Of a stretch of DNA of 64,000 nucleotides, positions 25,236-36,727 are shown piece after piece. Position numbers and translations under genes: made by a program. Source of the DNA: Acanthacorydalis orientalis (taxonomy: Eukaryota > Arthropoda > Insecta > Megaloptera > Corydalidae); contig CM068313.1 in NCBI GenBank assembly GCA_034766995.1, positions 1,332,501 through 1,396,500 of the forward strand, read 5' to 3'. The notes beneath the pieces are model-generated. The model saw nothing but the letters and a program-made list of their open reading frames with translations. It had not been told where the DNA came from and made no database searches. Every line of letters begins with the position of its first letter. The first letter of the stretch is position 1.

Positions 25236-25790
25236 ACAAGTTTGTTATTATCAGTTGTCTTAACGAAGTGACTTACTTTTCACACTTGTCTATTTATAAA
25301 TTCATTTTAATATAACTGAAATTATTTCTTAACAAACTCGATTATTCGTTCACTTACATGTCTTCGTTTCGATTATTATTTTTTACATTAAAAAATACAT
25401 TCCAGAAAAGCCAACTTCAATTAAAATATAAATTCGAAATCGCTACTATTTGTATTTTTCATAATTTGTTATTATTAAAAGTGGGTTTAGTCCATTTCTA
25501 GCTAAACAAAAATCGTCTATTTTCATTAACATTTCTATTAATTATTAATGCATAATAAAATTTAACAAGTTGACAGTTCTAAAAACATTACCCGAATTGA
25601 TTAACGTTTGCCAATGTTTTTAAGTTGATTCGAACGCAAACCCTTAAATATCTCAATGTGTGAATAAATGGGGACTTGTACCACTTTCAAAAACAACTGC
25701 TCATATAACATGGATGCATTTCAAACACGAGCGCCGCCTTGTGGCGCTCTTAACACCACCTATTGAATCGTACACGAATTTTTTCACTGC

Positions 25791-25795
<5 letters not shown>
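25236..25795. other. AT-rich stretch, no gene seen
   Basis: Ends with a small hairpin gagcgccgccttgtggcgctc near 25730, just before (TA)n. Confidence 0.35.

Positions 25796-25842
<47 letters not shown>
25796..25842. repeat. (TA)n microsatellite
   Basis: About 23 TA units. Confidence 0.95.
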
Positions 25843-25847
<5 letters not shown>

Positions 25848-25960
25848 GACAAGTCATACAAACAGCAAATACATACAATAATAGTAAGTATTTGCGCGAA
25901 GTTGTGTGTGTCGTCAGCAGATTCCGGATCTTGTTCCGCTGACGCAAGCGGCCTCGTTAA

Positions 25961-25970
25961 TTTATATATA

Positions 25971-26028
<58 letters not shown>
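25961..26028. repeat. (TA)n microsatellite
   Basis: About 33 TA units with one phase shift (tattatat). Confidence 0.95.
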
Positions 26029-26030
<2 letters not shown>

Positions 26031-26310
26031 TAATTGTGAGAATCGTCTGTGCGACAGAGGCGGTCATATATTTAAAACGTGGAGACGCGCACACGACGAA
26101 CGCGAATCTCGAGCAGACGACGATGATGCATGTTTCAAAGATCAAAAATAAACATATGTACACACACGTATACTAAACACGCACGTATTTGCATACACAC
26201 ACACACACGTTCATACACAAATAAACGCACATTCGCGAAAATAGAATTGGGTCTCCAATTGAATTTTACATGCGTCAGTTTATCTACAAGTACAATCCAT
26301 GTGTGTGTGT
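26029..26310. other. Spacer with CA repeats, no gene seen
   Basis: Short (CA)n at 26196-26206 and (ACAT)n at 26313-26332 leading into (TA)n. Nothing coding. Confidence 0.35.
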
Positions 26311-26320
26311 ACGTACATAC

Positions 26321-26368
<48 letters not shown>
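26311..26368. repeat. (ACAT)n(TA)n microsatellite
   Basis: ACAT tetramers then about 17 TA units. Confidence 0.95.
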
Positions 26369-26373
<5 letters not shown>

Positions 26374-26700
26374 GGATTTCCAATAAGGACGCAAAAGTTT
26401 AATTTGAAACACATTTGCGCGCACACCTGCAGCTTGGACCTGAAGGGCCCTCGCAATTACTTAACCTCCGAGCGAGTACGCTCACGGCTCGCGAAGCTCA
26501 TATCGCTGGATGGCTGCATTGTAGGGATTATTTTCACAAAGTGGTGGAGCAGTTTTCAGAGACCCCCGAAGAGTCCGCGGGGCTCTAGGTCGGCCGGCGA
26601 ATGAAAACGTCTTACTGACTCGTTTCTGTGTACGCAGGCACGCTGGATCACAGAAGAAACACATTTGATGCGGATCATTTGTGTATATAGTTTACTTTCT
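26369..26700. other. GC-moderate block beginning tacaggatttccaataagg, possible transposon remnant
   Basis: It starts at the edge of (TA)n with tacaggatttccaataagg, which resembles 'TACAGGGTGTCCxATAAGG' termini common beside TA in insect genomes. Both strands carry open frames of 60-80 codons (minus: GRPRAPRTLRGSLKTAPPLC). I recognise no family. Confidence 0.3.
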
Positions 26701-26714
26701 GTTATATTTAGGGA

Positions 26715-26752
26715 GGGAGTGAGCGTTGCTGGGCGGGGGCGAAGCGCCTAGT
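26715..26752 (+). mobile_element. Helitron-like 3' terminus
   Basis: A GGCG-aag-CGCC hairpin (26738-26748) runs into CTAG followed by T (26748-26752). Helitrons end in a hairpin then CTRR and insert before T. Only this end is visible and the hairpin is short, so the call is tentative. Confidence 0.35.
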
Positions 26753-26884
26753 TTTTAATAAAAATTAAACAAGTGCAGTAATTGTCAATGTTTCGTTCTG
26801 CAGCCGGACCGTCATATTAGAATGAACGAACGCAATTTGTGAGAGGGCAAAATTTTTTTATTTCAAAACTGGCGCGGTTGATAC

Positions 26885-27455
26885 GCCCTTATAGATTTAA
26901 TGTCAAGATATAGGCCTGTTGGGTATTGATGAATATCTTAAAATCGTGAACCAATATAAATGGTTTTATGTCAAGATATGGGCCTGTAAGCTATTAAAGA
27001 ATGTCTAAAGAGTAAAGAAAAAAATCGTGGATACATACAAATGGTATTATGTCGAGATGTGGGCCTGTACGATATTAAAGAATGTCTAAGGTCTACAGAA
27101 AAAAATCGTGCTTCCATACAAACAACTTTCTATTAAGATATGGGCCTATAGGATATTGAAGAATGTCTAAACTCTACAGAAAAAAATTGTGTGTCCATAC
27201 AAATGGTTTTATGTTGAGATGTGGGCCTGTACGATATTAAGGAATGTGTAAAATCTACAGAAAAAAATCTTGCGTACATACAAATCATTTTATGTCAAGA
27301 TATGAACCTGTAAGATATTAAAGAATGTCTAAAGAGTAGAGAAAAAAATCGTGAGCCCATACAAATAGTTTTATGTCGAGATGTGGGCCTGTAGGATATT
27401 AAAAAATGCCTAAACTCTACAGGAAAAAATCACGTGTCCATACAAATGATTCTGC
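26885..27455 (-). repeat. 81-base satellite array A3 (about 7 units, minus orientation)
   Basis: Repeats of caaatggttttatgtcgaga, tgtgggcctgtacgatatta, aagaatgtctaaactctaca, gaaaaaaatcgtg, the reverse complement of the A1/A4 unit. It begins within about 130 bases of the Helitron-like end. Confidence 0.9.
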
Positions 27456-27864
27456 GTTTGATGTACTTGCACAGATATCGAGTTTTTCGGTATCCACGAT
27501 TGATATTTTCAGAAAATTTTAATGAAAGGACAATTTTGTCATCAGATTGTTTGCTACCTCTCACTGATAGCACCCGAATCATTCATGGAACGTTCATGAT
27601 CAGAATTTGTTCGTGATTCGCCGGCTGAAAAAAAAAACAAACAAAACAATTCATTTCTCAGATTGGATTCAGGCAGTGTTTGTGTCTGAAGTTTTTTCGG
27701 TCAACACGTGTAAGCAAATCCTTTATTTTGATGGATATCGAACGATCTCCGTGCATGACTTAACGTTTGAAAAAATTCGAAAAATCTCTCGACCGGATGT
27801 CCGTTTCGAATGTATTCATACGAGCCGATCATTCGCGAGCACTTTCTTCGCACTATGATCGAAC

Positions 27865-27865
<1 letters not shown>
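27456..27865. other. Unique stretch, no gene seen
   Basis: Open frames of 60-85 codons on the plus strand, without recognisable domains or good splice sites. Confidence 0.3.

Positions 27866-27930
<65 letters not shown>
27866..27930. repeat. (TA)n microsatellite
   Basis: About 32 TA units. Confidence 0.95.
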
Positions 27931-27933
<3 letters not shown>

Positions 27934-28209
27934 TGTCTTCATATCTCTGTGTTTGTTTATAATCGGGCCGCGATGCGTCAAATGCGATCCCTGGCATGTC
28001 CGGCTCGTAATGTCGGGGCGGTGACGTCAACGCTCCCCCACCGCACGCCGTGTGCACATATATTACCGTTTTAGTCATCTTCCGGACGACGTTTTGCAAT
28101 TTGCGTAGCGAGAAAATGTTGTTCCCTCGCACGCTGCCCACACACATACACGGGACGACGTCTTTATCCCGAATCGAACACACGCATGCACCGTACAAAA
28201 CACATACGT

Positions 28210-28214
28210 GTATA

Positions 28215-28294
<80 letters not shown>

Positions 28295-28308
28295 CACATA
28301 TATATCAC
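28210..28308. repeat. (TA)n microsatellite with TATG/ACAT interruptions
   Basis: About 90 bases. 27931-28209 between the two tracts is CpG-moderate and shows no gene. Confidence 0.95.
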
Positions 28309-28454
28309 AAAGGAATGTATTTATAGATACGTGCGATAGAGATATTTCGGAAACGTGCAAACGCGCCAGTCACTAACAACGCATCCGTTTATATCTGTAT
28401 CCGATTTCCGGATGTGTGCGGCCCGCGGTTGGTCGGACGAAAAAGAGTTCTAGT

Positions 28455-30140
28455 AACAGAATGATACTTCACAGGTCCATATTTCGACATACTGTCCGTT
28501 TGGTAGATTCTCTTCTGTACAGTTTAGACGTTTTTAATGTCCTGCGGGCCGGTATCTTGACATAAAATCATTTGTACGGATGCACGATTTTTTTCTGTAG
28601 AGTTTAGGCATTCTTCAATGTCGTGCAGGTCGATATCTTGACACAAAATCATTTGTGCGAGATCACGATTTTTTTCTCTAGCCTTTAGACATGTTTTAAT
28701 ATCCTACAGGCCCATATATTGACATAAATTGACATAAAATCATTTCTGTGTGCTCAAGACTTTTTTCTCTATTATTTAGATGTTCTTTAATTGCATACAT
28801 GCCCATATCTTAACATAAATTAATTTTTATGAGCTCACGATTTTTTTTTTCTTTAGTCTTTAGACATTTCTTAATTTTCTGCAGGCCGATGTCGTGACAC
28901 AGAATCATTTGTATGCGTTCACGATTTTTTCTCTAGTATTTAGACATTTTTTAATGTCCTACAAGCCCATATTTTGATATAAAATCATTTGTATGGCCTA
29001 GCAATTTTTTTCTCTAGTCTTTGGACATTCTTCAATATCCCACAGGCCCATATATTAACATGAAATCGTTTGTACGAACGCACGAATTTTTCTATAGAAT
29101 TTAGACATTATTAAATATCCTACAGGTTGATATCTCGACACAAAATCATTTCTATGCGCTCACGATTTTTTTTCTCTATTATTCAGGTATTCTTCAATTG
29201 CCTACCGGTTCATATCTTGACATAAATTTATTTCTATGGGCTCACGATTTTTTTCTCTAGTCTTTAGAGGTTTTTTAATGACCTACAGACCGATCTATTG
29301 ACATAAAAGCATTTCTATAGGCTTGAGATTTTTTTCTCTAGTCTTTCGTCATTCTTTAATATTATGCAGGTCCATATCTTGACATACAGTCCTTTGCGTG
29401 AACACAATTTTTTTTTATATGGAGTTTAGACATTTTTTAATATCCAACAGGCCTATATCTTAATATAAAATTATTTATATGAACGCATGATTTTTTTTCT
29501 ATGCTTTAGACATTTTTTAACCGATTACAGGTCCATATCTTGACATAAAATCATTTATATGGGTTCATGATTATTTTCTCTAATTTTTAGATATTCTTTA
29601 ATACCCAACAGGCCTATATTTCGACATAAAATCATTTATATGGTCTCACGTTTTTTTTTCTTTAGTATTTAGACATTCATTAATGCCCTACAGGCCTATA
29701 TTTTAAAATGAAATCATTTTTAAGAAATCACAATTTTTTCTTTAGTTTTTTAACATTCTTTAATATACTGCAAGCCCATATATTGACATAAAATCATTTG
29801 TATGGGCTCACAATTTTTTCCTTTAGTTTTTAGACATTCTTTTATATTCTGTAGACCCATATCGTGACATAAAATCATTTGTATGGGCTCACGTATTTTT
29901 TTCTTTAGTCTTTAGACATTTTTTAATATCATGCACATTCATATCTTGACCTAAAATCATTTGTATGGGCTCATGATTTTTTTCTCTAATCTTTAGACAT
30001 TCTTTAATGTCCTACAGGTCCATATCTTAACATAAAATCCTTTATATAGACACGCGATTTTTTTCAGTAGGGTTTACACATTTTTTAATATCCTACAGGC
30101 CCATATCTTGACATACAGTCCTTTGTATAGACGCAGTGAA
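28455..30140 (+). repeat. 81-base satellite array A4 (about 21 units, plus orientation)
   Basis: Largest array. Unit: cacgatttttttctctagtc, tttagacattctttaatatc, ctacaggcccatatcttgac, ataaaatcatttgtatgggc. Spacing is about 81, with one 90-base unit near 28730 caused by a duplicated aattgacata. Same orientation as A1 and opposite to A2/A3. The strand complementary to A2/A3 is thus present within 1 kb of A3. Confidence 0.9.
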
Positions 30141-30191
30141 CGATTATTGATTTTTGGTTACTGCTTGTGCACGTTTCGATGGCAATGCCAT
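30137..30191 (+). repeat. Dispersed motif bordering array A4
   Basis: gttactgcttgtgcacgttt, cgatggcaatgcc is shared with the left border of A1 (19487-19516) and, inverted, with 50402-50445; partial copies lie at 7909 and 41020. Confidence 0.55.
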
Positions 30192-30336
30192 TTCTTCGGT
30201 GCGTTGATGTGCAGAAAAAACTTAAGCTAGTGAGAGGATACAGAAAAATCTGATGATAAAATATTCCTTTCATTAAAACATTTTGAAAATATAAATCATG
30301 GATTCCGAAAACTCAACGTCTGTACAAATACATGTA

Positions 30337-30390
<54 letters not shown>
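30337..30390. repeat. (TA)n microsatellite
   Basis: About 26 TA units, followed by gagagagag. Confidence 0.95.
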
Positions 30391-30392
<2 letters not shown>

Positions 30393-31430
30393 TATAGAGA
30401 GAGAGATGAGATTATTTTTGATATTTTGAAAACTGTGACAAAGTATGTGTGGCTTTGAAACAGGAAATAAATAACTGAAACCATTGAATTTTCACTGAAA
30501 TTCAACCCCAAACAAATTTCAAGCCGTTAGTCACTCGTTTAATTAAACGGGATGAATGAAAAAGCATATCTGAAAACGGTGTGTGCTTCAGACAAAGTAA
30601 AACAATGCAAATCCAGCTCACAGCGCTAAGAACTCAGCGCAGCCATCAACAAGTTACCATTTTTGTGTAATATTTTCATCGCTCGTTTCGATTTCATTCC
30701 ACCGTGCTCGTCCCTGTCCCAAGATACACTCCATGATTCGATGTCGAGACAATGCAGTCGTGTCGGACTGAGTTCTTAAAATGCTGAATGACACACCGTG
30801 TTTGGAATCCAACGTAAATATAAAGAATAATTCGAGTTTATGATTTGTAAACACAGATATGTGTATTAGTCGTCCCTCTCTCTCTCGAGCCGTGTGTGCG
30901 TGCGCGTCTGTGTGTGTGTTGTACATGAAGTGAAGACGTGTGAGCGGCACTGACTGACTTATCTGCACGAACGAACGCCGTGAGTCACGACTATAAATAT
31001 TCGACATGACCGCACGGCTGATGTGGAGGAAGGAAGTCGCAGCATTCCTGAGCCGGGGCATCAGAGGCGCACGCACGCCGATCTGCGCCGCTCGCGTCTC
31101 CATCTCGGACTCTGATTCCGGCCGGTGTTCGCCAGAACGGTCTGCGTGGTCCGGCCGCGCGTCGACGGTGATGCAACAGCGACGACGACGACGACGGGCC
31201 GCGCTCGTAGGCTTTTGACGCCGTCCGAGACGTCAATCGGACGATTTCGCACGCGAGAAATCGAAATCTTGTGTGTGGATCTGTCGAGCGAGGACGATTC
31301 ATGCCTCAACATGATTTTCACATATTTTTTTGAAGTGAAAATTCTGTGCGCACGTTGGCGAGGGGTAAAATCATACGGCGTGTCACGAAAAACGTCGCCG
31401 TGAACGAGAGAGATGGAGCGAATATGAGTG
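30391..31430. other. Unique region, CpG-rich 30860-31400, no gene supported
   Basis: Several long overlapping open frames on both strands (up to 169 codons, minus) arise from CpG-rich, stop-poor DNA. They are rich in Arg and Ser with no domain. A (CGA)n run lies at 31181-31196. Confidence 0.35.
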
Positions 31431-31524
31431 CTAGATACTGCGTTGAAATGACATTTACAAAATGTCACTTCAGTCAAAAAATATGTGATTAACCGTAATT
31501 TTGAATAAAATTTAAAAAAAAGTG

Positions 31525-31790
31525 AGTTTAGAGGTTCTGAACCTTTTTCAGTATTTCGAAATAAAAACAATTTGAGGAAACATTTTTTTGAAAAACCTCT
31601 CAGAGAGTTATCCTCATTGCCGACTGATTGTAAAAGTAATAAGAATTCAGTTCAGCAGTTCTCAACCATTTTCAATATTTTGAAATAGAAACAATTTGGA
31701 AAAACATTTTTTTGCAAAAACCCTCTCACAGACTTATCATCACTGTCAACCGATTGTAAAATTAGTAAAAATTCAATTCAGCAGTTCTCT
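31525..31790 (+). repeat. Tandem duplication, about 130-base unit, two copies
   Basis: gttctgaacctttttcagta, tttcgaaataaaaacaattt is repeated as gttctcaaccattttcaata, ttttgaaatagaaacaattt. A third partial start lies at 31780. Confidence 0.75.
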
Positions 31791-31799
31791 ACTTTCTAC

Positions 31800-32217
31800 T
31801 ATTCTAAAAATTATTACATATTCATTATCAGAAATGTCCATCTATTTTTTTTTAAATGTACATTTATAACAGACATATAATTGAAATAAGTAATTAGTGT
31901 AATAAATAACCCACCAAAAAATATAATTTTCAAGTACAATTTTCCATCAGAGCCTTAAAAAAATAGGATTTTCTTTTGATCCAAAATCCAAGAAAGAGAC
32001 GATTCAAAAATGGTTTTCTTGTGATTTCTTACATTTCTCCTAATGAAAATACATTTCTAGCCATTGATATTTTCATTTCATTACATGTATTATACGATTT
32101 TTGAACGCGGAGCTCGTTTTTAAGAAATACGATTTTTTGGCAAAATTTCTATACTACGGATCGGTGGTTTTTTTGGTAAAAAATAAAGAATTTTCTATTT
32201 TTTTATTTCTTTATTAG
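31800..32217. other. AT-rich intron-like stretch ending in a polypyrimidine acceptor
   Basis: 32090-32190 is a degenerate partial copy of the 512-base tandem unit of 33850-36230 (tttttggcaaaatttctata, ctacggatcggtggtttttt). Confidence 0.4.
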
Positions 32218-32379
32218 AACGAAACGCGGATGACTGGCAGTGGCAAGATTGTGATAATGAACCAGAAGCAGGGGATGATGAAGTGGCAGCAAGAATAAAC
32301 TCGGTAGCCCTGCGTAGATTAAGAAACGATGCTTCAGTTTCAGTTCAGACAAGTTCTAACCAAAGATTTTTGGAAAATG
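32218..32379 (+). CDS. Predicted internal coding exon (54 codons) of an unidentified gene
   Basis: A long T-rich tract ending ctttattag (acceptor at 32216-32217) is followed by 162 bases and the donor ATG|gtaacg (32380). Only one of three frames is open, and it is open throughout. It enters with two bases of a split codon and leaves with one, so the exon is symmetric. The peptide is hydrophilic and acidic, then basic: NADDWQWQDCDNEPEAGDDE, VAARINSVALRRLRND, then a Ser/Gln/Asn-rich end NQRFLEN. It lacks a transmembrane segment and looks like a linker or regulatory part of an intracellular protein. I do not recognise the family. The next candidate exon (39729-39810) has the matching phase. No transcript evidence is available. 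Confidence 0.6.
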
Positions 32380-32480
32380 GTAACGAACGAAACCATAGAT
32401 ACCTCCTCTCAATTTAAACAGTCATTTTTTTAAAAAAAGAAAACAATCACAACGGGTTAAATAGAAATATCTACACTTAC
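32380..32480. other. Short spacer downstream of the exon
   Basis: Begins at the donor gtaacg. Nothing else seen. Confidence 0.3.
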
Positions 32481-32940
32481 TACACGGTATCTACGTTTGC
32501 CGCACTGCACTCTCAAACGGTCGCCATCTTATGATCGCGACATCTCGTCAGATTCGCGAAACGCCTCTACATTCTCATTTCTTTGTACGAGATGCACATG
32601 TTCTTCGATACGCGGCCACTTCTTCATCGCGGCGTGCCGACCGCCGCGCGAACGCAAAAAAACACACACACATACACATAGAGACAGACAGACAAGAAGC
32701 TATTTCGGAAACGGAGCGTACGAAATCGGAACGGCAGTGCGACAACGCTGGATGCGACATCAACGCGCGCCGGAAGTAACGGCGGCGGACGCGATTTAAT
32801 GAGAAAGAAGTAACTCTACCGGATGTTAATCCGGAAATGAGAAGTCCGCGCCGTCTCCGCGCGCTCTCTGTGTGTGTTTCTTTACAGGAAACGAATTTCT
32901 TATTCGTGTGCATCTGTGTGTGTGTGTGTGTACGAGAACG
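32481..32940. promoter_or_regulatory. CpG island with a YY1/PHO-type site
   Basis: CpG-dense block with cgccatcttatg at 32521-32532 (minus strand: aagATGGCG), the core recognised by YY1/Pleiohomeotic. On the minus strand this is followed by gtgta|gtaagtgtag (near 32475), a good donor, so a minus-strand 5' exon or alternative promoter is conceivable. The minus-strand ATG here is followed by a stop after three codons (ATG GCG ACC GTT TGA reads out), so it is not a coding start. CA repeats at 32660-32680 and 32915-32930. Confidence 0.3.
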
Positions 32941-33064
32941 TTTGTTTTTGTTCTGTACAGAAAACGGAGAGGTAATTTATTTCGAACGCTGATTCATTGT
33001 GCACTTCTTTGTTAAGATACATGAAGATCCGTCAGCTATGTAGTGAAATAAATGCCATACAAAC

Positions 33065-33065
<1 letters not shown>

Positions 33066-33132
<67 letters not shown>

Positions 33133-33133
33133 A
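33066..33133. repeat. (TA)n(GA)n microsatellite
   Basis: About 22 TA then 9 GA units. Confidence 0.95.
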
Positions 33134-33320
33134 ATAGCGACAGAAGTTTCATTTAAAGATCTGGTTACCTTTCATTAAACCTCCCGTTAAATAAAACAGC
33201 GTTAAACGAGACTTAATATAGTACACTATCGGGTACTGTTGGCTTGTCGACGTGCTCATAAACTCGAAATATTTATCTATCCATGATACAGAATGTATTC
33301 CTGAAGTATTTATGTAGAAT
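33134..33320. other. Spacer, no gene seen
   Basis: AT-rich. Nothing recognisable. Confidence 0.3.
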
Positions 33321-33324
33321 TGTC

Positions 33325-33399
<75 letters not shown>

Positions 33400-33400
33400 G
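33321..33400. repeat. (TA)n(TG)n(TA)n microsatellite
   Basis: TA tract interrupted by seven TG units. Confidence 0.95.
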
Positions 33401-33621
33401 CACTAGTATATAACATATCAAAATTGACGGGAAAAATAGAAAGAAGAAAACTATTGATTGGTATTTACAACATAATATATTTCAACATAAAAAATGCCTA
33501 GGAACAAAAAACTTCATGAATTGAATTTGAGCCTATGAAGTGAACATTTTTTCGTCAGTATAGATTTTGTCCTGCGGACAAAGTGACAAGAAATGTGGCT
33601 TTTTATTAGAGAGATATATTG
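33401..33621. other. Spacer, no gene seen
   Basis: AT-rich. Nothing recognisable. Confidence 0.3.
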
Positions 33622-33760
33622 CCATCATCATCTTCAGCATCTGTCAGTTCGTTGCTGGATAAATGGTTCTTCCATGATTTTTCATGTTGTACGATTGAAT
33701 GCCTCTCTTTTCCATTGATTTTCTTATCCCAGCGATTCGTTGGTCTCTTTCTTGGTCTTT
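33622..33760 (-). pseudogene. RTE-type LINE 3' end (C-terminal ORF scrap plus TGA tail)
   Basis: The minus strand reads RPRKRPTNRWDKKI, then shifts frame and continues with remnants of the usual ending, closing with gctgaagatgatgatggc. RTE-clade LINE proteins end in 'GRPxxRWxDDIxx ... WxxxxEAYxQQW' and their DNA ends in short TGA/ATG repeats. Compared with the copy at 54095-54250, about 20 bases after the WDK motif are missing, which causes the frameshift. The fragment is truncated at its 5' side within about 25 bases of a long (TA)n tract. Confidence 0.7.
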
Positions 33761-33780
33761 TTATATTCCTTGGTTCCTAG

Positions 33781-33783
<3 letters not shown>

Positions 33784-33848
<65 letters not shown>
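33784..33848. repeat. (TA)n microsatellite beside an RTE fragment
   Basis: About 32 TA units on the truncated (5') side of the RTE relic. Confidence 0.95.
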
Positions 33849-33849
<1 letters not shown>

Positions 33850-33850
<1 letters not shown>

Positions 33851-36230
33851 AAATTCGTTTTTGAATACTTTCATATCTTCCTTCAAGACATAAAAAGTGC
33901 AAAGTAAATCGAAATTGCATGTTTTTTTCACTCAATATTTTTTTGTGAATCGGATGATATGTATTTTATAATACAGTATCGCTTTGACAGCGATAAAGAT
34001 GTAGATTTTTGAGATAAAAATTATTTAATCGCGAATAACGATTTTTAGGCAAAACCCAAAGTGGAAAAAGCGCTGTTTTGTAGAGAAACATCATTTTATA
34101 ATCAGTCGAAAGCGATTTTCTGTCGATACTCCGTTGTTCTTTATGATGAAATCGTGAATTCGAATAGAAAAAATCGCTTTTGAAAAATCATGATTTTTCA
34201 TCAAAATTTGCATACTGTAGGTCGTGCGTTTTTTTCGGTCGAAAAATGAAAGTTGGAAACGGTGGACTTTTTCATCAAAAACTAATTATTTAGAACGAAT
34301 GTAATCGATTCAGGTCAAAAATTGTATTTCTAATTCGAAAATATGGAATTTGTGAACGAGATTCATTTTTGAAGAATTTCATATTTTTCTTCAAGAAATG
34401 AAAACGGCAAAATAAATCGAAACTGCATGTTTTTCTCGTTGGATATTTTCTTGTGAGTCGGAAAATATCTATTTTATAATACAGTATTGCTTTGATAGCG
34501 ATAACGATGTAGATTTTCGAGATAAAAATTATTTAATCGCGAATGACGATTTTTAAGCAAAAACCAAAATGGGAAAAAAGCGCTGTTCTATAGAGAAATA
34601 TCATCTTATAATCACTCGAAAGCGATTTTCTGTCAATACTCTGTCATTCTTTATGATAAAATCGTGAATTCGAATAGAAAAAATCGCTTTTGAAAAATCA
34701 TGATTTTTCATCAAAATTTGCATACTGTAGGTCGTGGGTTTTTTTGGGTCAAAAAATGAAAGTTGGAAACGGTGGACTTTTTCATTAAAAACTAATTATT
34801 TAGAGGGAATTGAATAAATCTAGGCTAAAAATTGTATTTCTAATTCGAAAATATGGAATTTATGAACGAGATTCGTTTTTGAAGAATTTCTTCTTCTCTC
34901 CCGACGCATAAAAAGCGTAAACAAATCGAAACTATGCGTTATTATCATCTGAAATATTTTTTTTAAGGAACAAAAATATATATTTATCAGTTGGTAACAA
35001 TTTATATATCGGTACATTTATTAATCTGCGATTAAAAAAATTATTTATCCGTAAATGGCGGTTTGCTAGTCCAAAACTGAAAATCGAAAAGAGCGCCGTT
35101 TCATAGCCAACAATCGGTCTCCGATCGTTGAAAAGCTGATTTTTCTTAATAATACGCTATTGTTTTTGATAAAATCTGAATTCCAAGCCAGGTTGAACGC
35201 TTTTGAAAAATCATGATTTTTCATCGAAATTTGCATACTGTAGGTCGTGCGTTTTTTTGGACTAAAAAATAAAAGTCGGAAATGGTGGACTTTTTCGCCA
35301 CGAATCGATTATTCAGAACGAATGTAATCGATTCAGGCCAAAAATTGTATTTCTAATTCGAAAATATGGAATTTATGAACGAGATTCATTTTTGAAGAAT
35401 TTCATATCTTCCTTCAAGAAATGAAAAGGGCAAAATAAATCGAATCCGCATGCTTTTCTCGTTGGATATTTTCTTGCGAGTCGGAAAATATCTATTTTGT
35501 AATACAGTATCGGTTTCACGGCGATAAGGATGTAGATTTTCGAGATAAAAATTATTTAATCGCGAATGAAGATTTTTGGGCAAAAACCAAAATGGAAAAA
35601 AGCGCTGTTTTGTAGAGAAACATCATTTTATAATCAGTCTAAAGCGATTTTCTGTCAATACTCTGTTGTTCTTTATGATAAAATCGTGAATTCGAGCAGA
35701 AAAAATTACTTTTCAAAAATCATGATTTTTCATAAAAATTTGCATACTGGTCGTGCGTTTTTTTGGGTCAAAAAATGAAAGTTGAAAATATTAGAATGTT
35801 TCGATATAAATCGATAACTTGGATCGAATGTAATCGATTCGGGCTAAAACTTACACTCCCGATTCCAAAATACACCTTTTACAGAAGATAATCTTTTTGA
35901 GAGAGTTTTATCATTTCTCTCAAAATATGAAACGCTTGAAAAAAATATATAATACCCGTCATTGTTACCTGAAATACTTTTTCCTGGCTGAAAATACCTA
36001 ATGTATGTACATATAACAATTCAAAAGCAGCGGAGTATCAGATTTGGGAACGAAAAATTATTTAATTGAATATTGGCAAATTTTAGACCACAAATCGAAA
36101 ATTGAAAACAAATAAAAATCTGTCAACACACAACACGTTTCGATATCGTAAAATACATTTTTTGTAAATAAAATGGTCTTATCTATGATAAAATCGCAAT
36201 TTCAAGTAGAATAAACTTCATACTTCTACG
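33850..36230 (+). repeat. Tandem array, 512-base unit, about 4.5 copies
   Basis: The anchor tttgcatactgtaggtcgtg recurs at about 34207, 34721 and 35230, and as a variant at 35741, giving a period of about 510. Units carry the hairpin-forming aaaaatcatgatttttcat and regular aatcgattcagg, aatcgcgaat and gtcgaaagcgattttctgtc segments. Copies 1, 2 and 4 are very alike, copy 3 (34880-35390) is diverged in its first half, and the last half-unit (35890-36230) is decayed. No coding potential. Confidence 0.9.
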
Positions 36231-36299
36231 CATCTCAGACACTTTGCTGCAAAGTACGGGCCTATACGTTAACCCACAACCATTTGTTCAGGTACACAA

Positions 36300-36304
<5 letters not shown>

Positions 36305-36355
<51 letters not shown>
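36305..36355. repeat. (TA)n microsatellite
   Basis: About 25 TA units. Confidence 0.95.
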
Positions 36356-36357
<2 letters not shown>

Positions 36358-36637
36358 GAGCATCTGTCTCAGCGTACTTGATTATTTAAATATGTCCAAC
36401 TTACATATAATGAAAACAAATAAATACATTCATTTTATTTAAAATTATTGTAAAAAATATAATCAACTGATTTCTTAATTTGTTGTTTTGACAACAAACG
36501 TGTTTACATTCTTTTTGTCATCGCGGTCGAAACAGATGAACGCCATTGTCAGTTGTCACTGTACATCGTTGATTTTTGATAAAGACTGCTGTGGAATAAC
36601 ATATCTAAATGTGACAGTGTTTCCAGCTACTCATAGC

Positions 36638-36660
36638 CCACTCAGCCACTTTTAATACAG

Positions 36661-36698
<38 letters not shown>

Positions 36699-36725
36699 CC
36701 TACTCAGTCACTTTTAATACAGTTT
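36638..36725. repeat. (TA)n flanked by direct repeats
   Basis: ccactcagccacttttaata, cagtt (36638-36662) and ctactcagtcacttttaata, cagtt (36701-36725) flank a 38-base TA tract. The flanks are about 92% alike. Confidence 0.8.
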
Positions 36726-36727
36726 TA

